In this document: piece after piece, positions 44,089-53,904 of the stretch
Layout of the letters: each line of letters begins with the position of its first letter
Numbering within the stretch: the stretch's first letter is position 1
DNA from: Flavobacterium franklandianum
Lineage (GTDB): Bacteria; Bacteroidota; Bacteroidia; Flavobacteriales; Flavobacteriaceae
DNA length: 60,006 nt
Assembly: GCF_007097365.1 (NCBI RefSeq)
Contig: NZ_VJZR01000011.1
Span: 64,952 to 124,957, forward strand
Direction: 5' to 3'
Made by a program: the position numbers and the translations under genes
Notes under the pieces: model-generated
Databases searched by the model: none
Told to the model about the DNA's origin: nothing
The model's input: only the letters and a program-made list of their open reading frames with translations

Positions 44089-45792
44089 ATGAACATAAAT
44101 ACAAATTTAAAAAAACAAAATACTTACGATGCAATTGTTGTAGGTTCTGGTATAAGTGGCGGTTGGGCCGCAAAAGAATTAACCGAAAAAGGATTACGCG
44201 TTTTAATGTTAGAACGAGGTATGAATATCGAACATGTAAAAGATTATGATTCTGCAATGAAATCTCCATGGGAATTTGAGCATGCCGGAAAATTAACAGA
44301 AGATCAAAAACTTAAACATCCTGTTCAAACGCGTGATTATCCCTATAATGAAGCAACCGAAAAATGGTGGGTTAATGATTTAGAATGTCCTTATACGGAA
44401 GACAAACGTTTTGACTGGTATAGAGGTTTTCACGTAGGTGGAAAATCATTGATGTGGGGACGTCAAAGTTATCGCTTTAGCGATCATAATTTTGAGGATA
44501 ATGCAAGAGATGGTCATGGAAATGATTGGCCAATCCGTTACAAAGATATTGCTCCTTGGTACGATTATGCAGAGCAATTTATTGGAGTAAGTGGTCAAAA
44601 TGAAAATTGGCCTTTATTACCAGACGGACAATTTTTGCCTCCAATGGACTTGAACTGTGTCGAAAAATCAGTTAAAGAACGTTTAGAGAAGCACTATAAT
44701 AAAAGTAGAATACTTACCATCGGTCGTACCGCAAACTTAACCGTTCCACATAACGGTCGTGGTAGTTGTCAATATAGAAATTTATGTAGTCGCGGTTGTC
44801 CATTTGGAGCTTATTTTAGTACACAATCTTCTACTTTGCCAGCAGCAATGGCTACCAAAAGACTAACCGTTAGACCCTACTCAATCGTAAATCATATCAT
44901 TTATGATAAAGATACCAAAAAAGCAAAAGGGGTTATGGTAATTGATGCAGAAACCAACGAAACAATGGAATTTTATGCCAAAATTGTCTTTGTAAATGGT
45001 TCTACTCTAGGCTCTACTTTCTTGTTATTGAATTCTACTTCCGATGCTCATCCTAATGGATTTGGAAACGGAAGTGGTCAATTAGGACATAATTTAATGG
45101 ATCACCATTTCCGTTGTGGTGCGGAAGGAAGTGCTGAAGGATTTGAAGATAAATATACATATGGTCGCAGAGCCAATGGTATTTATATTCCAAGATATCA
45201 AAATATGGGCAGCGATAAAAGAGATTATTTAAGAGGATTTGGTTATCAAGGAGGCGCTTCAAGGGGTTTATGGCATAAAGAAGTGGCAGAATTAGCTTTT
45301 GGTGGCGACTTTAAAGATACCATGTCCTTACCAGCCGATTCTTGGAGTATGGGATTAGGAGGTTTTGGTGAAATGTTACCTTACTATGAAAATAGAGTTT
45401 ATATAGATCATACTAAAAAAGACAAATGGGGGCAGCCTGTTTTAGCTATTGATTGTGAATTCAAAGAAAATGAAGCTAAAATGAGAGAAGATATGATGTA
45501 TGATGCAGCCGAAATGCTAGAAGCTTCAGGAATAAAAAATGTAAAACCGTATGATAATGATTGTTATCCAGGAATGTCCATTCACGAAATGGGAACTGCC
45601 AGAATGGGTAACGATCCAAAAACATCAGTTCTAAATAAATGGAATCAGATGCATGAAGTGAATAATGTTTTTGTTACAGATGGTTCTTGTATGCCTTCAA
45701 TTGCATGTCAAAACCCGTCCTTGACATTTATGGCATTAACTGCTCGTGCAGCCGATTATGCTGTAAAAGAATTAAAAAAAGGAAATATTTAG
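44089..45792 (+). CDS. GMC-family FAD sugar dehydrogenase, catalytic subunit
   Basis: 567 residues. FAD-binding fold YDAIVVGSGISGGWAAKEL (13-31), then HVGGKSLMWGRQSYRF, a Cys-rich stretch NLCSRGCPFGAYF and the C-terminal GMC region IHEMGTARMG with the active-site His, followed by VTDGSCMPSIACQNPSLTF. No signal peptide. With the hitch-hiker subunit and the cytochrome c encoded at 48068 this resembles periplasmic glucoside 3-dehydrogenases, which oxidise the C3 hydroxyl of sugars. Gluconate or other polyol oxidation is the alternative. Confidence 0.88.
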   Translation: MNINTNLKKQNTYDAIVVGSGISGGWAAKELTEKGLRVLMLERGMNIEHVKDYDSAMKSPWEFEHAGKLTEDQKLKHPVQTRDYPYNEATEKWWVNDLECPYTEDKRFDWYRGFHVGGKSLMWGRQSYRFSDHNFEDNARDGHGNDWPIRYKDIAPWYDYAEQFIGVSGQNENWPLLPDGQFLPPMDLNCVEKSVKERLEKHYNKSRILTIGRTANLTVPHNGRGSCQYRNLCSRGCPFGAYFSTQSSTLPAAMATKRLTVRPYSIVNHIIYDKDTKKAKGVMVIDAETNETMEFYAKIVFVNGSTLGSTFLLLNSTSDAHPNGFGNGSGQLGHNLMDHHFRCGAEGSAEGFEDKYTYGRRANGIYIPRYQNMGSDKRDYLRGFGYQGGASRGLWHKEVAELAFGGDFKDTMSLPADSWSMGLGGFGEMLPYYENRVYIDHTKKDKWGQPVLAIDCEFKENEAKMREDMMYDAAEMLEASGIKNVKPYDNDCYPGMSIHEMGTARMGNDPKTSVLNKWNQMHEVNNVFVTDGSCMPSIACQNPSLTFMALTARAADYAVKELKKGNI

Positions 45793-45802
45793 AATCGAAA
45801 AA

Positions 45803-46966
45803 ATGAATAGAAAATTAAGAATGGGAATGGTTGGAGGTGGTCAAGATGCTTTTATAGGCGCAATCCACCGTTTAGCTGCCAATATGGATGGTCTTATCGA
45901 ATTAAGTAGCGGCGCACTTAGCATAAATCCAGAAATTGCGATTGCTTCAGGAAAAGCATTATTTCTTCCAGAATCAAGAACTTACTTGACTTATGAGGAA
46001 ATGATTAAAGCCGAAGCAGCATTGCCCTCAAGCGAAAGAATTGACTTTGTTACAATTGTAACTCCAAATTTTGCCCATTTTGCACCTGCTATGATGGCGT
46101 TAGATTATGGTTTTAATGTTGTTATCGAAAAACCAATTACTTTTTCTTTGGAAGAAGCTAAAATATTAAAACAAAAATTAGACGAAACAGGATTAACACT
46201 TTGTTTGACGCACACTTATTCGGGTTACCCAATGGTGAAACAAGCCAAAGCAATGGTTAGAGAAGGAAAATTGGGAAAAATCCGTAAAGTCTTGGTAGAA
46301 TATCCCCAGGGATGGCTGAGTACCTTGTCAGAAAGAGAGGGAAATGCTGGAGCAGCTTGGAGGACAGATCCAAAAAAATCAGGAAAAAGTGCGGTAATGG
46401 GAGACATTGGAACACATGCCGCTCAATTAGCCGAATATATTACAGGAGCAAAAATCACCGACGTCTGTGCTGAATTAAGTACCCTAGTCGTAGGCAGGGT
46501 TATGGACGATGATGGTGCAGTTTTATTGAAATTTGATAATGGTTCGAAAGGCGTTTTAATGGCTTCACAAGTTTGTGCTGGTGAAGAAAACGCTCTAAAA
46601 ATTAGAGTTTATGGCGAAAAAGGTGGAATCGAATGGTTCCAGCATGAGCCAAATACTCTAATTGTAAAATGGTTAAACGAGCCTACACAAATATTGAGAG
46701 CTGGTAGTAATTATGGTCATTTATCATCATTTGCAACGTATAATTGTAGAACTCCTGGCGGACATCCAGAAGGATATTTAGAAGCATTTGCCAATATCTA
46801 TCGCAATTTCGCGCTAACATTATCATGTAAATTAGATGGTGTAGAACCTACACCCGAAATGTTAGACTTTCCTTCCGTTGAAGATGGTTTGCGAGGCATG
46901 GCTTTTATAGATAGCGTTGTGGCGTCAGCACAATCAGATAAAAAATGGACCCCTTATCTTTTGTAG
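45803..46966 (+). CDS. Gfo/Idh/MocA oxidoreductase, cytoplasmic
   Basis: 387 residues, no signal peptide. NAD-binding fold MGMVGGGQDAFIGAIHR (7-23), the family EKP motif (109-111, VVIEKPITF) with the catalytic-type Lys, and GDIGTHAAQLAEYITGA. 10 bp after the GMC gene. In 3-keto-sugar pathways such enzymes interconvert 3-keto and hydroxy sugars with NAD(H). Confidence 0.88.
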   Translation: MNRKLRMGMVGGGQDAFIGAIHRLAANMDGLIELSSGALSINPEIAIASGKALFLPESRTYLTYEEMIKAEAALPSSERIDFVTIVTPNFAHFAPAMMALDYGFNVVIEKPITFSLEEAKILKQKLDETGLTLCLTHTYSGYPMVKQAKAMVREGKLGKIRKVLVEYPQGWLSTLSEREGNAGAAWRTDPKKSGKSAVMGDIGTHAAQLAEYITGAKITDVCAELSTLVVGRVMDDDGAVLLKFDNGSKGVLMASQVCAGEENALKIRVYGEKGGIEWFQHEPNTLIVKWLNEPTQILRAGSNYGHLSSFATYNCRTPGGHPEGYLEAFANIYRNFALTLSCKLDGVEPTPEMLDFPSVEDGLRGMAFIDSVVASAQSDKKWTPYLL

Positions 46967-47002
46967 ATTAATGATTAATTCTTTAAAATTTAAACAATAA
47001 AT

Positions 47003-48055
47003 ATGACTACAATTCAAGGCCCTGCGGTTTTTTTGGCTCAATTTATAAGTGACGAAGTACCTTTTAATTCCTTAGACGGTATTTGCAAATGGGCATCCGA
47101 TTTAGGTTTCAAAGGAATTCAAATGCCAACTTTAGATCCTCGTTTTATTGATTTGCAAAAGGCTGCCGAAAGTAAAACTTATGCTGATGAATTAACCGGA
47201 ATAGTAGCTTCTTACGGAATGCAAATCACAGAATTATCTACACATTTACAAGGACAACTTGTTGCTGTTCATCCAGCTTATGATACTATGTTTGATGCTT
47301 TTGCACCTTCAAACGTTCATGGAAATCCTAAAGCGCGTCAAGAATGGGCTGTTCAGCAATTAAAATATGCTGCAAAAGCTTCTTTTAATTTAGGTCTTAC
47401 TGCACATGCTACTTTTAGTGGTTCTTTACTATGGCAATATTTTCACCCTTGGCCTCAGCGTCCTGAGGGTTTGTTAGAAGAAGGTTTTGCTGAATTAGCA
47501 AAAAGATGGATGCCTATTTTGAATGAATTTGATAAATATGATGTAGATGTTTGTTATGAAATTCATCCAGGAGAGGATTTATTTGACGGAGAAACGTATG
47601 AAATGTTTTTGAAGGCAGTTAATAATCATCAAAGGGCTTGCATATTATATGATCCTTCTCATTTTGTATTGCAACAATTAGATTATATTCAATATATCGA
47701 TTTTTATCACGAACGAATAAAAGCGTTTCATGTTAAAGATGCTGAGTTTAATCCAACAGGAAAACAAGGTACTTTTGGCGGTTACCAAAATTGGATTAAC
47801 CGAGCCGGGCGCTACCGATCACCAGGAGATGGTCAAGTCGATTTTAAAACAATTTTCAGTAAATTGGCACAATACGATTATAAAGGTTGGGCAGTAATGG
47901 AATGGGAGTGTTGCTTGAAAAATCAAGAAGATGGAGCAAAAGAAGGCGCCGAATTAATACGAAATAACATTATAAAAGTTACCGACAAAGCATTTGATGA
48001 TTTTGCTAAGGTAAAAACGAATCAGGTATTAAATAGAAAAAATTTAGGAATATAA
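47003..48055 (+). CDS. TIM-barrel sugar isomerase/epimerase-like protein
   Basis: 350 residues, AP-endonuclease-2/xylose-isomerase-like barrel. Metal-site residues are suggested by VCYEIHPGEDLFDGETYE, CILYDPSHFVLQQ, KAFHVKDAEFN and GWAVMEWECCLK. No signal peptide, so cytoplasmic. In the operon it may act as isomerase, epimerase or lyase on keto-sugar intermediates. Confidence 0.85.
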   Translation: MTTIQGPAVFLAQFISDEVPFNSLDGICKWASDLGFKGIQMPTLDPRFIDLQKAAESKTYADELTGIVASYGMQITELSTHLQGQLVAVHPAYDTMFDAFAPSNVHGNPKARQEWAVQQLKYAAKASFNLGLTAHATFSGSLLWQYFHPWPQRPEGLLEEGFAELAKRWMPILNEFDKYDVDVCYEIHPGEDLFDGETYEMFLKAVNNHQRACILYDPSHFVLQQLDYIQYIDFYHERIKAFHVKDAEFNPTGKQGTFGGYQNWINRAGRYRSPGDGQVDFKTIFSKLAQYDYKGWAVMEWECCLKNQEDGAKEGAELIRNNIIKVTDKAFDDFAKVKTNQVLNRKNLGI

Positions 48056-48067
48056 AATTTTAATAAA

Positions 48068-48445
48068 ATGAAAATCAAGCATTTAGTCATTACCATTGTT
48101 CTAGTTACATTAAGCTCTTTTACAAAATTTAATTCAGATAAAATTTATATTGCAACTCCAATAAAATCAGAAGTAATTGTTCAACAACCTTCAGAAGGTG
48201 AAAAACTTATTGCCAAATCAGATTGTATTGGTTGTCACAATAAAGACAAAAAAATTGTAGGCCCATCCTATTCTGAAATTGCCAAAAAATATCCTTCTAA
48301 CAACAAAAACATAAATTATTTAATTGATAAAGTTTTATCAGGAGGTTCTGGCGTATGGGGACCTGTTCCAATGTTAGCTCACCCAACTTTAAAAAAAGAA
48401 GACGCAAAGTCTATGGTAAAATATATTCTTTCGATAAAAAAATAA
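48068..48445 (+). CDS. Class I c-type cytochrome
   Basis: 125 residues with a hydrophobic N-terminal export signal (HLVITIVLVTLSSFTK), one heme site CIGCH (53-57) and an axial Met candidate in VPMLAHPTLKKED. Periplasmic electron acceptor, presumably for the GMC dehydrogenase encoded upstream. Confidence 0.88.
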   Translation: MKIKHLVITIVLVTLSSFTKFNSDKIYIATPIKSEVIVQQPSEGEKLIAKSDCIGCHNKDKKIVGPSYSEIAKKYPSNNKNINYLIDKVLSGGSGVWGPVPMLAHPTLKKEDAKSMVKYILSIKK

Positions 48446-48503
48446 CGAAATTCAAATAGTTACCTGTTTTATTTTTAACTATCCAAAACAATAAAAAATC
48501 AAA

Positions 48504-49970
48504 ATGAAAGAAGAGGAAATAAAAAAACCAGAAAATGAAATTGTAAATAGCAGACGTGATTTTATTAAAACTACTACAGTAGCTGCTGCAGGATTTATGA
48601 TCGTTCCTCGTTTTGTATTAGGTCGGGGTTATGTAGCTCCAAGTGATCGATTGTTGATAGCAAGTATTGGTGTAGGCGGAAAAGGTCAATCTGATACTGC
48701 GATGTTTGCAAAAAGTGGTATTGCAGATGTTGCTTTTCTTTGTGATGTGGATACCCGTAGAGCTGCAAAAAGTGTAGCTGCTTTTCCTAAAGCCAAATTC
48801 TACAAGGATTGGCGCGAAATGTTAGACAAAGAACACAAGAATTTTGATGCAGTTTCAGTTTCAACACCAGATCACAATCACGCCATTCAAGCCTTGGCAG
48901 CTATGCAATTAGGCAAGCATGTTTATGTTCAAAAACCAATGGCTCATGATATTTATGAAGCTAGAATTTTGACTCAAGCAGCCAAAAAATATAAAGTAGT
49001 TACCCAAATGGGGAATCAAGGTGCCTCAAATGATGGTACCCGAATCATGAAAGAATGGTATGATGCTGGATTAATTGGTGATGTACACACGATTCATGCT
49101 TGGACAGATCGCCCAGTTTGGCCACAAGGAATTCCTTGGTCTACCGCACAAACCGAAATCCCAAAAGAATTAGACTGGGATTTGTGGCTAGGAACAGCCC
49201 CTTACAAAAATTATGTAAATAAATTGGTGCCCTTTAACTGGCGTGGTTGGTGGGATTATGGAACTGGTGCTTTAGGTGATATGGGTTGTCATTTATTAGA
49301 AGCACCTTTTAGTGTTTTAAATTTAAAATATGCCAAAGACGTACAATGTAGCGTAGGTTCTGTTTATGTGGATGAATTCAAAAGAGGTTATTTTCCTGAA
49401 AGTTGTCCGCCTTCAAGCCATGTAACATTGACATTTCCTAAAACTGAAAAAACAAATGGCGACATAACCGTTCATTGGATGGATGGAGGAATTCAGCCAG
49501 AACGCCCATCAGAATTAGGTCCGAATGAAATATTTGGCGATGGTGGAAACGGTACTTTATTCACAGGAACAAAAGGTAAAATGATGTGTGATACTTACGG
49601 ATTAAATCCAAGATTATTGCCACTTAGTAAAAACGAAAATCTTACTATTGCCCAAAAATATGCTCGTGTAGAAGGCGGTTCTGATGGGCATTACAAACAA
49701 TGGATTGAGGGTGCTATTGCCGGTTATGGCAAACACGAATTAAGTTCTGGATTTGAAGTTGCAGGTCCTTTGACCGAAGCTTTATTAATGGCAAACCTTG
49801 CTATAAGAGGTTACGATATTCAAAAAGAAGTTCTAGGCGAAGATACATATCCAGGTCGTTCCGCTAAATTATTATGGGATAATGACCAAATGAAAATTAC
49901 CAATTTCGATGAAGTAAACCAGTTTGTAAAACGAAACTATCGCGAAGGTTGGAAAGCTTTAACTTTATAA
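48504..49970 (+). CDS. Exported Gfo/Idh/MocA oxidoreductase
   Basis: 488 residues. A twin-arginine signal (SRRDFIKTTTVAAAGFMIVP, 16-35) is followed by the NAD fold IASIGVGGKGQSDTAMF. The family EKP appears as QKP (143-145, VYVQKPMAHD), a known variant in exported members. Large C-terminal domain with WRGWWDYGTGALGDMGCHLL. Export with bound cofactor suggests a cofactor-recycling dehydrogenase, hydrolase or lyase acting on periplasmic keto-sugars. Confidence 0.88.
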   Translation: MKEEEIKKPENEIVNSRRDFIKTTTVAAAGFMIVPRFVLGRGYVAPSDRLLIASIGVGGKGQSDTAMFAKSGIADVAFLCDVDTRRAAKSVAAFPKAKFYKDWREMLDKEHKNFDAVSVSTPDHNHAIQALAAMQLGKHVYVQKPMAHDIYEARILTQAAKKYKVVTQMGNQGASNDGTRIMKEWYDAGLIGDVHTIHAWTDRPVWPQGIPWSTAQTEIPKELDWDLWLGTAPYKNYVNKLVPFNWRGWWDYGTGALGDMGCHLLEAPFSVLNLKYAKDVQCSVGSVYVDEFKRGYFPESCPPSSHVTLTFPKTEKTNGDITVHWMDGGIQPERPSELGPNEIFGDGGNGTLFTGTKGKMMCDTYGLNPRLLPLSKNENLTIAQKYARVEGGSDGHYKQWIEGAIAGYGKHELSSGFEVAGPLTEALLMANLAIRGYDIQKEVLGEDTYPGRSAKLLWDNDQMKITNFDEVNQFVKRNYREGWKALTL

Positions 49971-49996
49971 AAACAACAATTTAAAAAATTAAAAAA

Positions 49997-50728
49997 ATGA
50001 TTAAAAATATTTGTACTTCAATATTACTTTTAATAGTGATTCAAACATCTAAAGCTCAAACTTTACCAAAAGGTTTTAAATTAATATTTGATGGAAAAAC
50101 CACAACAGGGTGGCATACTTACGGAAAGACAACCGCTGGAAGCGCTTGGAAAGTGGAAGAAGGTGTTTTGCATTTTGATCCTGCAGCTGCAAAAAATGAT
50201 CAAGGTGGAGATCTTGTAACGGATAATGAATATAAGAATTTTCATTTGAAATTAGAATGGAAAGTTGCTCCAAATTCAAATAGTGGAATTATATTTTATG
50301 TAAATGAAGATCCGAAAAAATATAAAAACACCTACAACACCGGACTTGAAATGCAAGTTTTGGATAATGACGGACATCCTGACGGAAAAATTGAAAAACA
50401 CCGTGCAGGTGATTTATATGATTTAATAAAAAGTTCTTCTGAACCAGTAAAGCCTGTAGGTGAATGGAATAGCGCAGATATAGTATGTAAAAACGGGAAA
50501 TTGACACTTGTTTTGAATGGTGTTACAGTTGTAGAAACAATGCTTTGGGATGATAATTTTAAATCCTTAGTTGCCAAAAGTAAATTTGCTGGCTGGGAAG
50601 GTTTTGCAATATCTAAAACAGGAAAAATTGCTTTGCAAGATCATGGTGAAAATGTTTGGTACAGAAATATCATGATTAAAGAATGGAATACCATGAAAAT
50701 TACAACAGGCTGTGAAAACGGTATGTAA
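49997..50728 (+). CDS. DUF1080 (3-keto-disaccharide hydrolase-like) exported protein
   Basis: 243 residues with a signal peptide (residues 1-20, ending SKAQ). The jelly-roll DUF1080 motifs are FKLIFDGKTTTGWHTYG, NFHLKLEWKVAPNSNSGIIF, TGLEMQVLDNDGH and a C-terminal RNIMIKEW. Recent work on bacterial 3-keto-glycoside breakdown places DUF1080 proteins at the cleavage or hydration steps. Periplasmic. Confidence 0.87.
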   Translation: MIKNICTSILLLIVIQTSKAQTLPKGFKLIFDGKTTTGWHTYGKTTAGSAWKVEEGVLHFDPAAAKNDQGGDLVTDNEYKNFHLKLEWKVAPNSNSGIIFYVNEDPKKYKNTYNTGLEMQVLDNDGHPDGKIEKHRAGDLYDLIKSSSEPVKPVGEWNSADIVCKNGKLTLVLNGVTVVETMLWDDNFKSLVAKSKFAGWEGFAISKTGKIALQDHGENVWYRNIMIKEWNTMKITTGCENGM

Positions 50729-50787
50729 TCTTAATAATTTTATAGTAAACCACTAAATCTAACATCTAACCAATTAACCAAAATTAT

Positions 50788-52026
50788 ATGAATTCCAAAA
50801 TCCGAATTAAATTATCTTTCATGATGTTCCTAGAATTTTTTATCTGGGGTTCGTGGTTTGTAACTCTTGGAACTTTTTTGGCGAGTAACTTGCATGCTTC
50901 GGGATCTGAAACTGCGGCAGTTTTTTCAACCCAATCTTGGGGCGCGATAATTGCTCCATTTATCATTGGCCTGATTGCAGACCGTTATTTTAATGCAGAG
51001 AAAATCTTGGGAATTTTGCATCTTGTAGGTGCTTTTTTAATGTATCAAATGTATATTTCTACTGATGTAACGTTATTTTATTCTTATGTTCTAGGATATA
51101 TGATTTTATACATGCCAACATTGGCGCTTGTGAATTCAGTATCTTTTAACCAAATGAAAGATCCCGAAAAAGAGTTCGCCAACATTCGTGTTTGGGGAAC
51201 TATTGGATGGATTATAGCAGGATTATCTATCAGTTACTTATTTCATTGGGATTCTCCTGAAGCCACAGCGCAAGGGTTACTTAAAAACACCTTCCTTTTA
51301 GCAGGAATTGCTGCATTCGTTTTAGGGATTTTCAGTTTTACTTTGCCTAAAACCCCCCCAAAAGTTAGCGATGAAAAAATCAAAATTGGAGATATTATCG
51401 GTCTCGATGCTTTGAAACTTTTAAAAGATAAAAATTTCGCTATCTTTTTTGTCTCTTCCATTCTAATTTGTATTCCACTTGCCTTTTATTATCAAAATGC
51501 ACATCCATTTTTGACTGAAGCTGGCTTAGAAAATCCAACTGGAAAAATGGCAATTGGCCAAATATCAGAAGCTTTATTTCTATTGCTAATCCCTGTATTT
51601 TTTACTCGTTATGGCTTTAAGAAAACTATTTTAATAGGTATGTTGGCTTGGGCAATTCGTTATGTTTTATTTGCTTATGGAAACGCACAAGATTTGAGCT
51701 TTATGCTAATTATCGGAATTGCTTTGCATGGTATTTGTTATGATTTCTTCTTTGTTTCAGGGCAAATATATACAAATTCAAAAGCTGGAGAAAAATATAA
51801 AAGTGCAGCTCAAGGTTTAATTACTCTAGCTACATATGGAGTTGGAATGTTAGTAGGCTTTAAAGTTGCCGGTTGGATTACCGATAATTATAAAATACTA
51901 AGTGGTGGTGTAGATTGGAAAATGGTTTGGATAATTCCTGCGGGAATTGCATTGGCTGTGTTCTTAATTTTTGCACTATTCTTTAATGACAAAAGTAATT
52001 CTAAAAAAGAAGTTGCATCCATTTAA
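50788..52026 (+). CDS. MFS permease, nucleoside/sugar:proton symporter type
   Basis: 412 residues with about 12 membrane helices. The N-terminus (KLSFMMFLEFFIWGSWFVTL) and ANIRVWGTIGWIIAGLSISY match the NupG-like nucleoside symporter family used in Bacteroidota sugar operons. It probably brings the oxidised or released sugar into the cytoplasm. 59 bp after the DUF1080 gene, 11 bp before the next gene. Confidence 0.87.
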   Translation: MNSKIRIKLSFMMFLEFFIWGSWFVTLGTFLASNLHASGSETAAVFSTQSWGAIIAPFIIGLIADRYFNAEKILGILHLVGAFLMYQMYISTDVTLFYSYVLGYMILYMPTLALVNSVSFNQMKDPEKEFANIRVWGTIGWIIAGLSISYLFHWDSPEATAQGLLKNTFLLAGIAAFVLGIFSFTLPKTPPKVSDEKIKIGDIIGLDALKLLKDKNFAIFFVSSILICIPLAFYYQNAHPFLTEAGLENPTGKMAIGQISEALFLLLIPVFFTRYGFKKTILIGMLAWAIRYVLFAYGNAQDLSFMLIIGIALHGICYDFFFVSGQIYTNSKAGEKYKSAAQGLITLATYGVGMLVGFKVAGWITDNYKILSGGVDWKMVWIIPAGIALAVFLIFALFFNDKSNSKKEVASI

Positions 52027-52037
52027 AAACAAATAAA

Positions 52038-52931
52038 ATGAGTTCAAACCTAAGTAGAAGATCACTTATCAAAGGAATTATAGCAGGAACAGCTGCTTTA
52101 GGATTACCTTCAAGTCTTTCGGCTTTTGCTTTGGAAGAAGAAACTTTAAATAATGAATTTGTGAAGCTAAAAGGAAATATTAATCATTCTGTCGCACGCT
52201 GGTGTTTCAGTGATATTGATATAGATACACTTTGCATCGAAGCCAAAAAAATAGGAATATCAGGAATTGATTTAGTGGGGCCTAAAGATTGGCCTATTCT
52301 AAAAAAGTATGAACTTGATTCTCCAATGTGCAATGGTGCCGAAATTAATTTGGTTGACGGGTTTAATGATTTCCAATTTCACGAAACGTTGATAAAAAAT
52401 TATACCGAAATGATTCCGCTTGTGGCGAAAGCAGGTTATAAAAATCTAATATGTTTTAGCGGAAACCGAAGAGGAAAAACCGACGAAGAAGGTTTGCGTA
52501 ATTGCAAAGTTGGTTTGGAAAAATTAATTCCCTTGGCCGAAAAACACAACGTAATATTAGTTATGGAATTGCTAAACAGCAAAATAGACCATAAAGATTA
52601 TCAATGCTGCAACACCTCTTGGGGAGTAGCATTGGCAAAATCATTACAATCTGAAAACTTCAAATTGTTATATGATATTTACCATATGCAAATTGACGAG
52701 GGTGATGTAATTAGAACCATAAGAGACAATCACCAATATATTGCCCATTATCATACCGCTGGAGTTCCAGGTAGAAATGAAATTGATAAAACGCAAGAAT
52801 TGAATTATCCTGCAATCATCAAAGCCATTACCGAAACTGGATTTAAAGGATATGTGGCGCAAGAATTTGTTCCAAAAAATCCAGACAAAATCTCGTCATT
52901 GAGAAAAGCAATCGCTATTTGTGATATTTAA
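52038..52931 (+). CDS. Exported TIM-barrel protein (hydroxypyruvate isomerase-like)
   Basis: 297 residues. Twin-arginine-type signal SRRSLIKGIIAGTAALGLPS. The barrel shows VILVMELLNSKIDHKDYQCC, LLYDIYHMQIDEGDVI, YHTAGVPGRNEID and GYVAQEFVPK, the pattern of hydroxypyruvate isomerase-like AP-endonuclease-2 barrels. In keto-sugar loci such barrels are isomerases, epimerases or lyases. Confidence 0.85.
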   Translation: MSSNLSRRSLIKGIIAGTAALGLPSSLSAFALEEETLNNEFVKLKGNINHSVARWCFSDIDIDTLCIEAKKIGISGIDLVGPKDWPILKKYELDSPMCNGAEINLVDGFNDFQFHETLIKNYTEMIPLVAKAGYKNLICFSGNRRGKTDEEGLRNCKVGLEKLIPLAEKHNVILVMELLNSKIDHKDYQCCNTSWGVALAKSLQSENFKLLYDIYHMQIDEGDVIRTIRDNHQYIAHYHTAGVPGRNEIDKTQELNYPAIIKAITETGFKGYVAQEFVPKNPDKISSLRKAIAICDI

Positions 52932-52951
52932 TAATCTAAAGATATAAAAAA

Positions 52952-53827
52952 ATGATAAAAAGAAGACAATTTTTAATAAGTAGTGGTTTAGCCTTAGGTA
53001 CTTTAGTCCTTGCTCCTTCCCTAGCTTTTGCCTCAAAAAAACGTTCTATTGGGATACAATTGTACACCCTTAGAGATTCTTTGCCAAAAAATGTAAAAGG
53101 AGTTCTAGCCCAAGTGGGAAAAGCAGGTTTTACAGGAGTAGAAACTTTTGGTTATTCTCAGACTAATGGATTTTTCGGAACTTCGGCTAAAGATTTTCAA
53201 TCAATTTTGAAAGACAATGGTTTGAAAGCTACAAGTAATCATTTTGATTTTAATAGCTACATTAAAGATGGTAAAACGGATATTTTAAATTCATACATTG
53301 AAACTGCTCACATTTTAGGAAGTGAATATGTAACTATACCTTATGTGATTCAAGAATTAAGAGGGAAAAGTATAGATGATTACAAAAAATTGGCTGCTGG
53401 AATTAATAAAGTTGGAGAAATCTGTCATTCAAATGGATTAAAACTTGCATATCATAATCATGATTTTGAATTTATAAAATTCGAAAACACTACAGGTTAT
53501 GAAGTCTTACTAAATGAAACCGATAAAAATATAGTTGACTTTGAATTGGATTTGTATTGGGTAGTTCGTTCAGGAAATGATCCTTTGAAATTATTCAAAG
53601 ACCATCCAGGACGTTTCAAAATGTGGCACGTAAAAGATATGGATAAAGTAAATCTTGATTTTAATACTGAAATTGGAAATGGAACAATCGATTTTAAATC
53701 CATTTTTGCGCAAGCAAAACAATCAGGAATGGAACATTTCTTCTTGGAACATGAGTCTAATTATATTCCAAATCCAGTTGAATCAATAAAAACTAGTTTT
53801 GATTATATTAATAAAAATTTAATATAA
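52952..53827 (+). CDS. Exported TIM-barrel sugar isomerase/epimerase-like protein
   Basis: 291 residues with an N-terminal signal (KRRQFLISSGLALGTLVLAP, then SLAFA). Barrel motifs: SIGIQLYTLRDSLPKNVKG, LAYHNHDFEFIKFE, VDFELDLYWVVRSG, KMWHVKDMDK and FFLEHES. Last gene of the operon, followed by a strong terminator. A second exported barrel suggests that several keto-sugar steps occur in the periplasm. Confidence 0.85.
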   Translation: MIKRRQFLISSGLALGTLVLAPSLAFASKKRSIGIQLYTLRDSLPKNVKGVLAQVGKAGFTGVETFGYSQTNGFFGTSAKDFQSILKDNGLKATSNHFDFNSYIKDGKTDILNSYIETAHILGSEYVTIPYVIQELRGKSIDDYKKLAAGINKVGEICHSNGLKLAYHNHDFEFIKFENTTGYEVLLNETDKNIVDFELDLYWVVRSGNDPLKLFKDHPGRFKMWHVKDMDKVNLDFNTEIGNGTIDFKSIFAQAKQSGMEHFFLEHESNYIPNPVESIKTSFDYINKNLI

Positions 53828-53850
53828 TTTAGTTCTATTCAATATAAATT

Positions 53851-53891
53851 AAAAAAGGTATTCAATTAATTACTAATTGAATACCTTTTTT
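53851..53891 (+). terminator. Terminator of the keto-sugar operon
   Basis: A perfect 17-bp stem (core AAGGTATTCAATT with AATTGAATACCTT) has a 7-nt loop with A-run and T-run on either side. Confidence 0.88.
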
Positions 53892-53904
53892 AGATAATGA
53901 TAAA

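Noticed and set aside
44084..44269. Minus-strand frame over the start of the GMC gene
   Set aside because: Shadow of the FAD-binding region of a clear gene on the plus strand.
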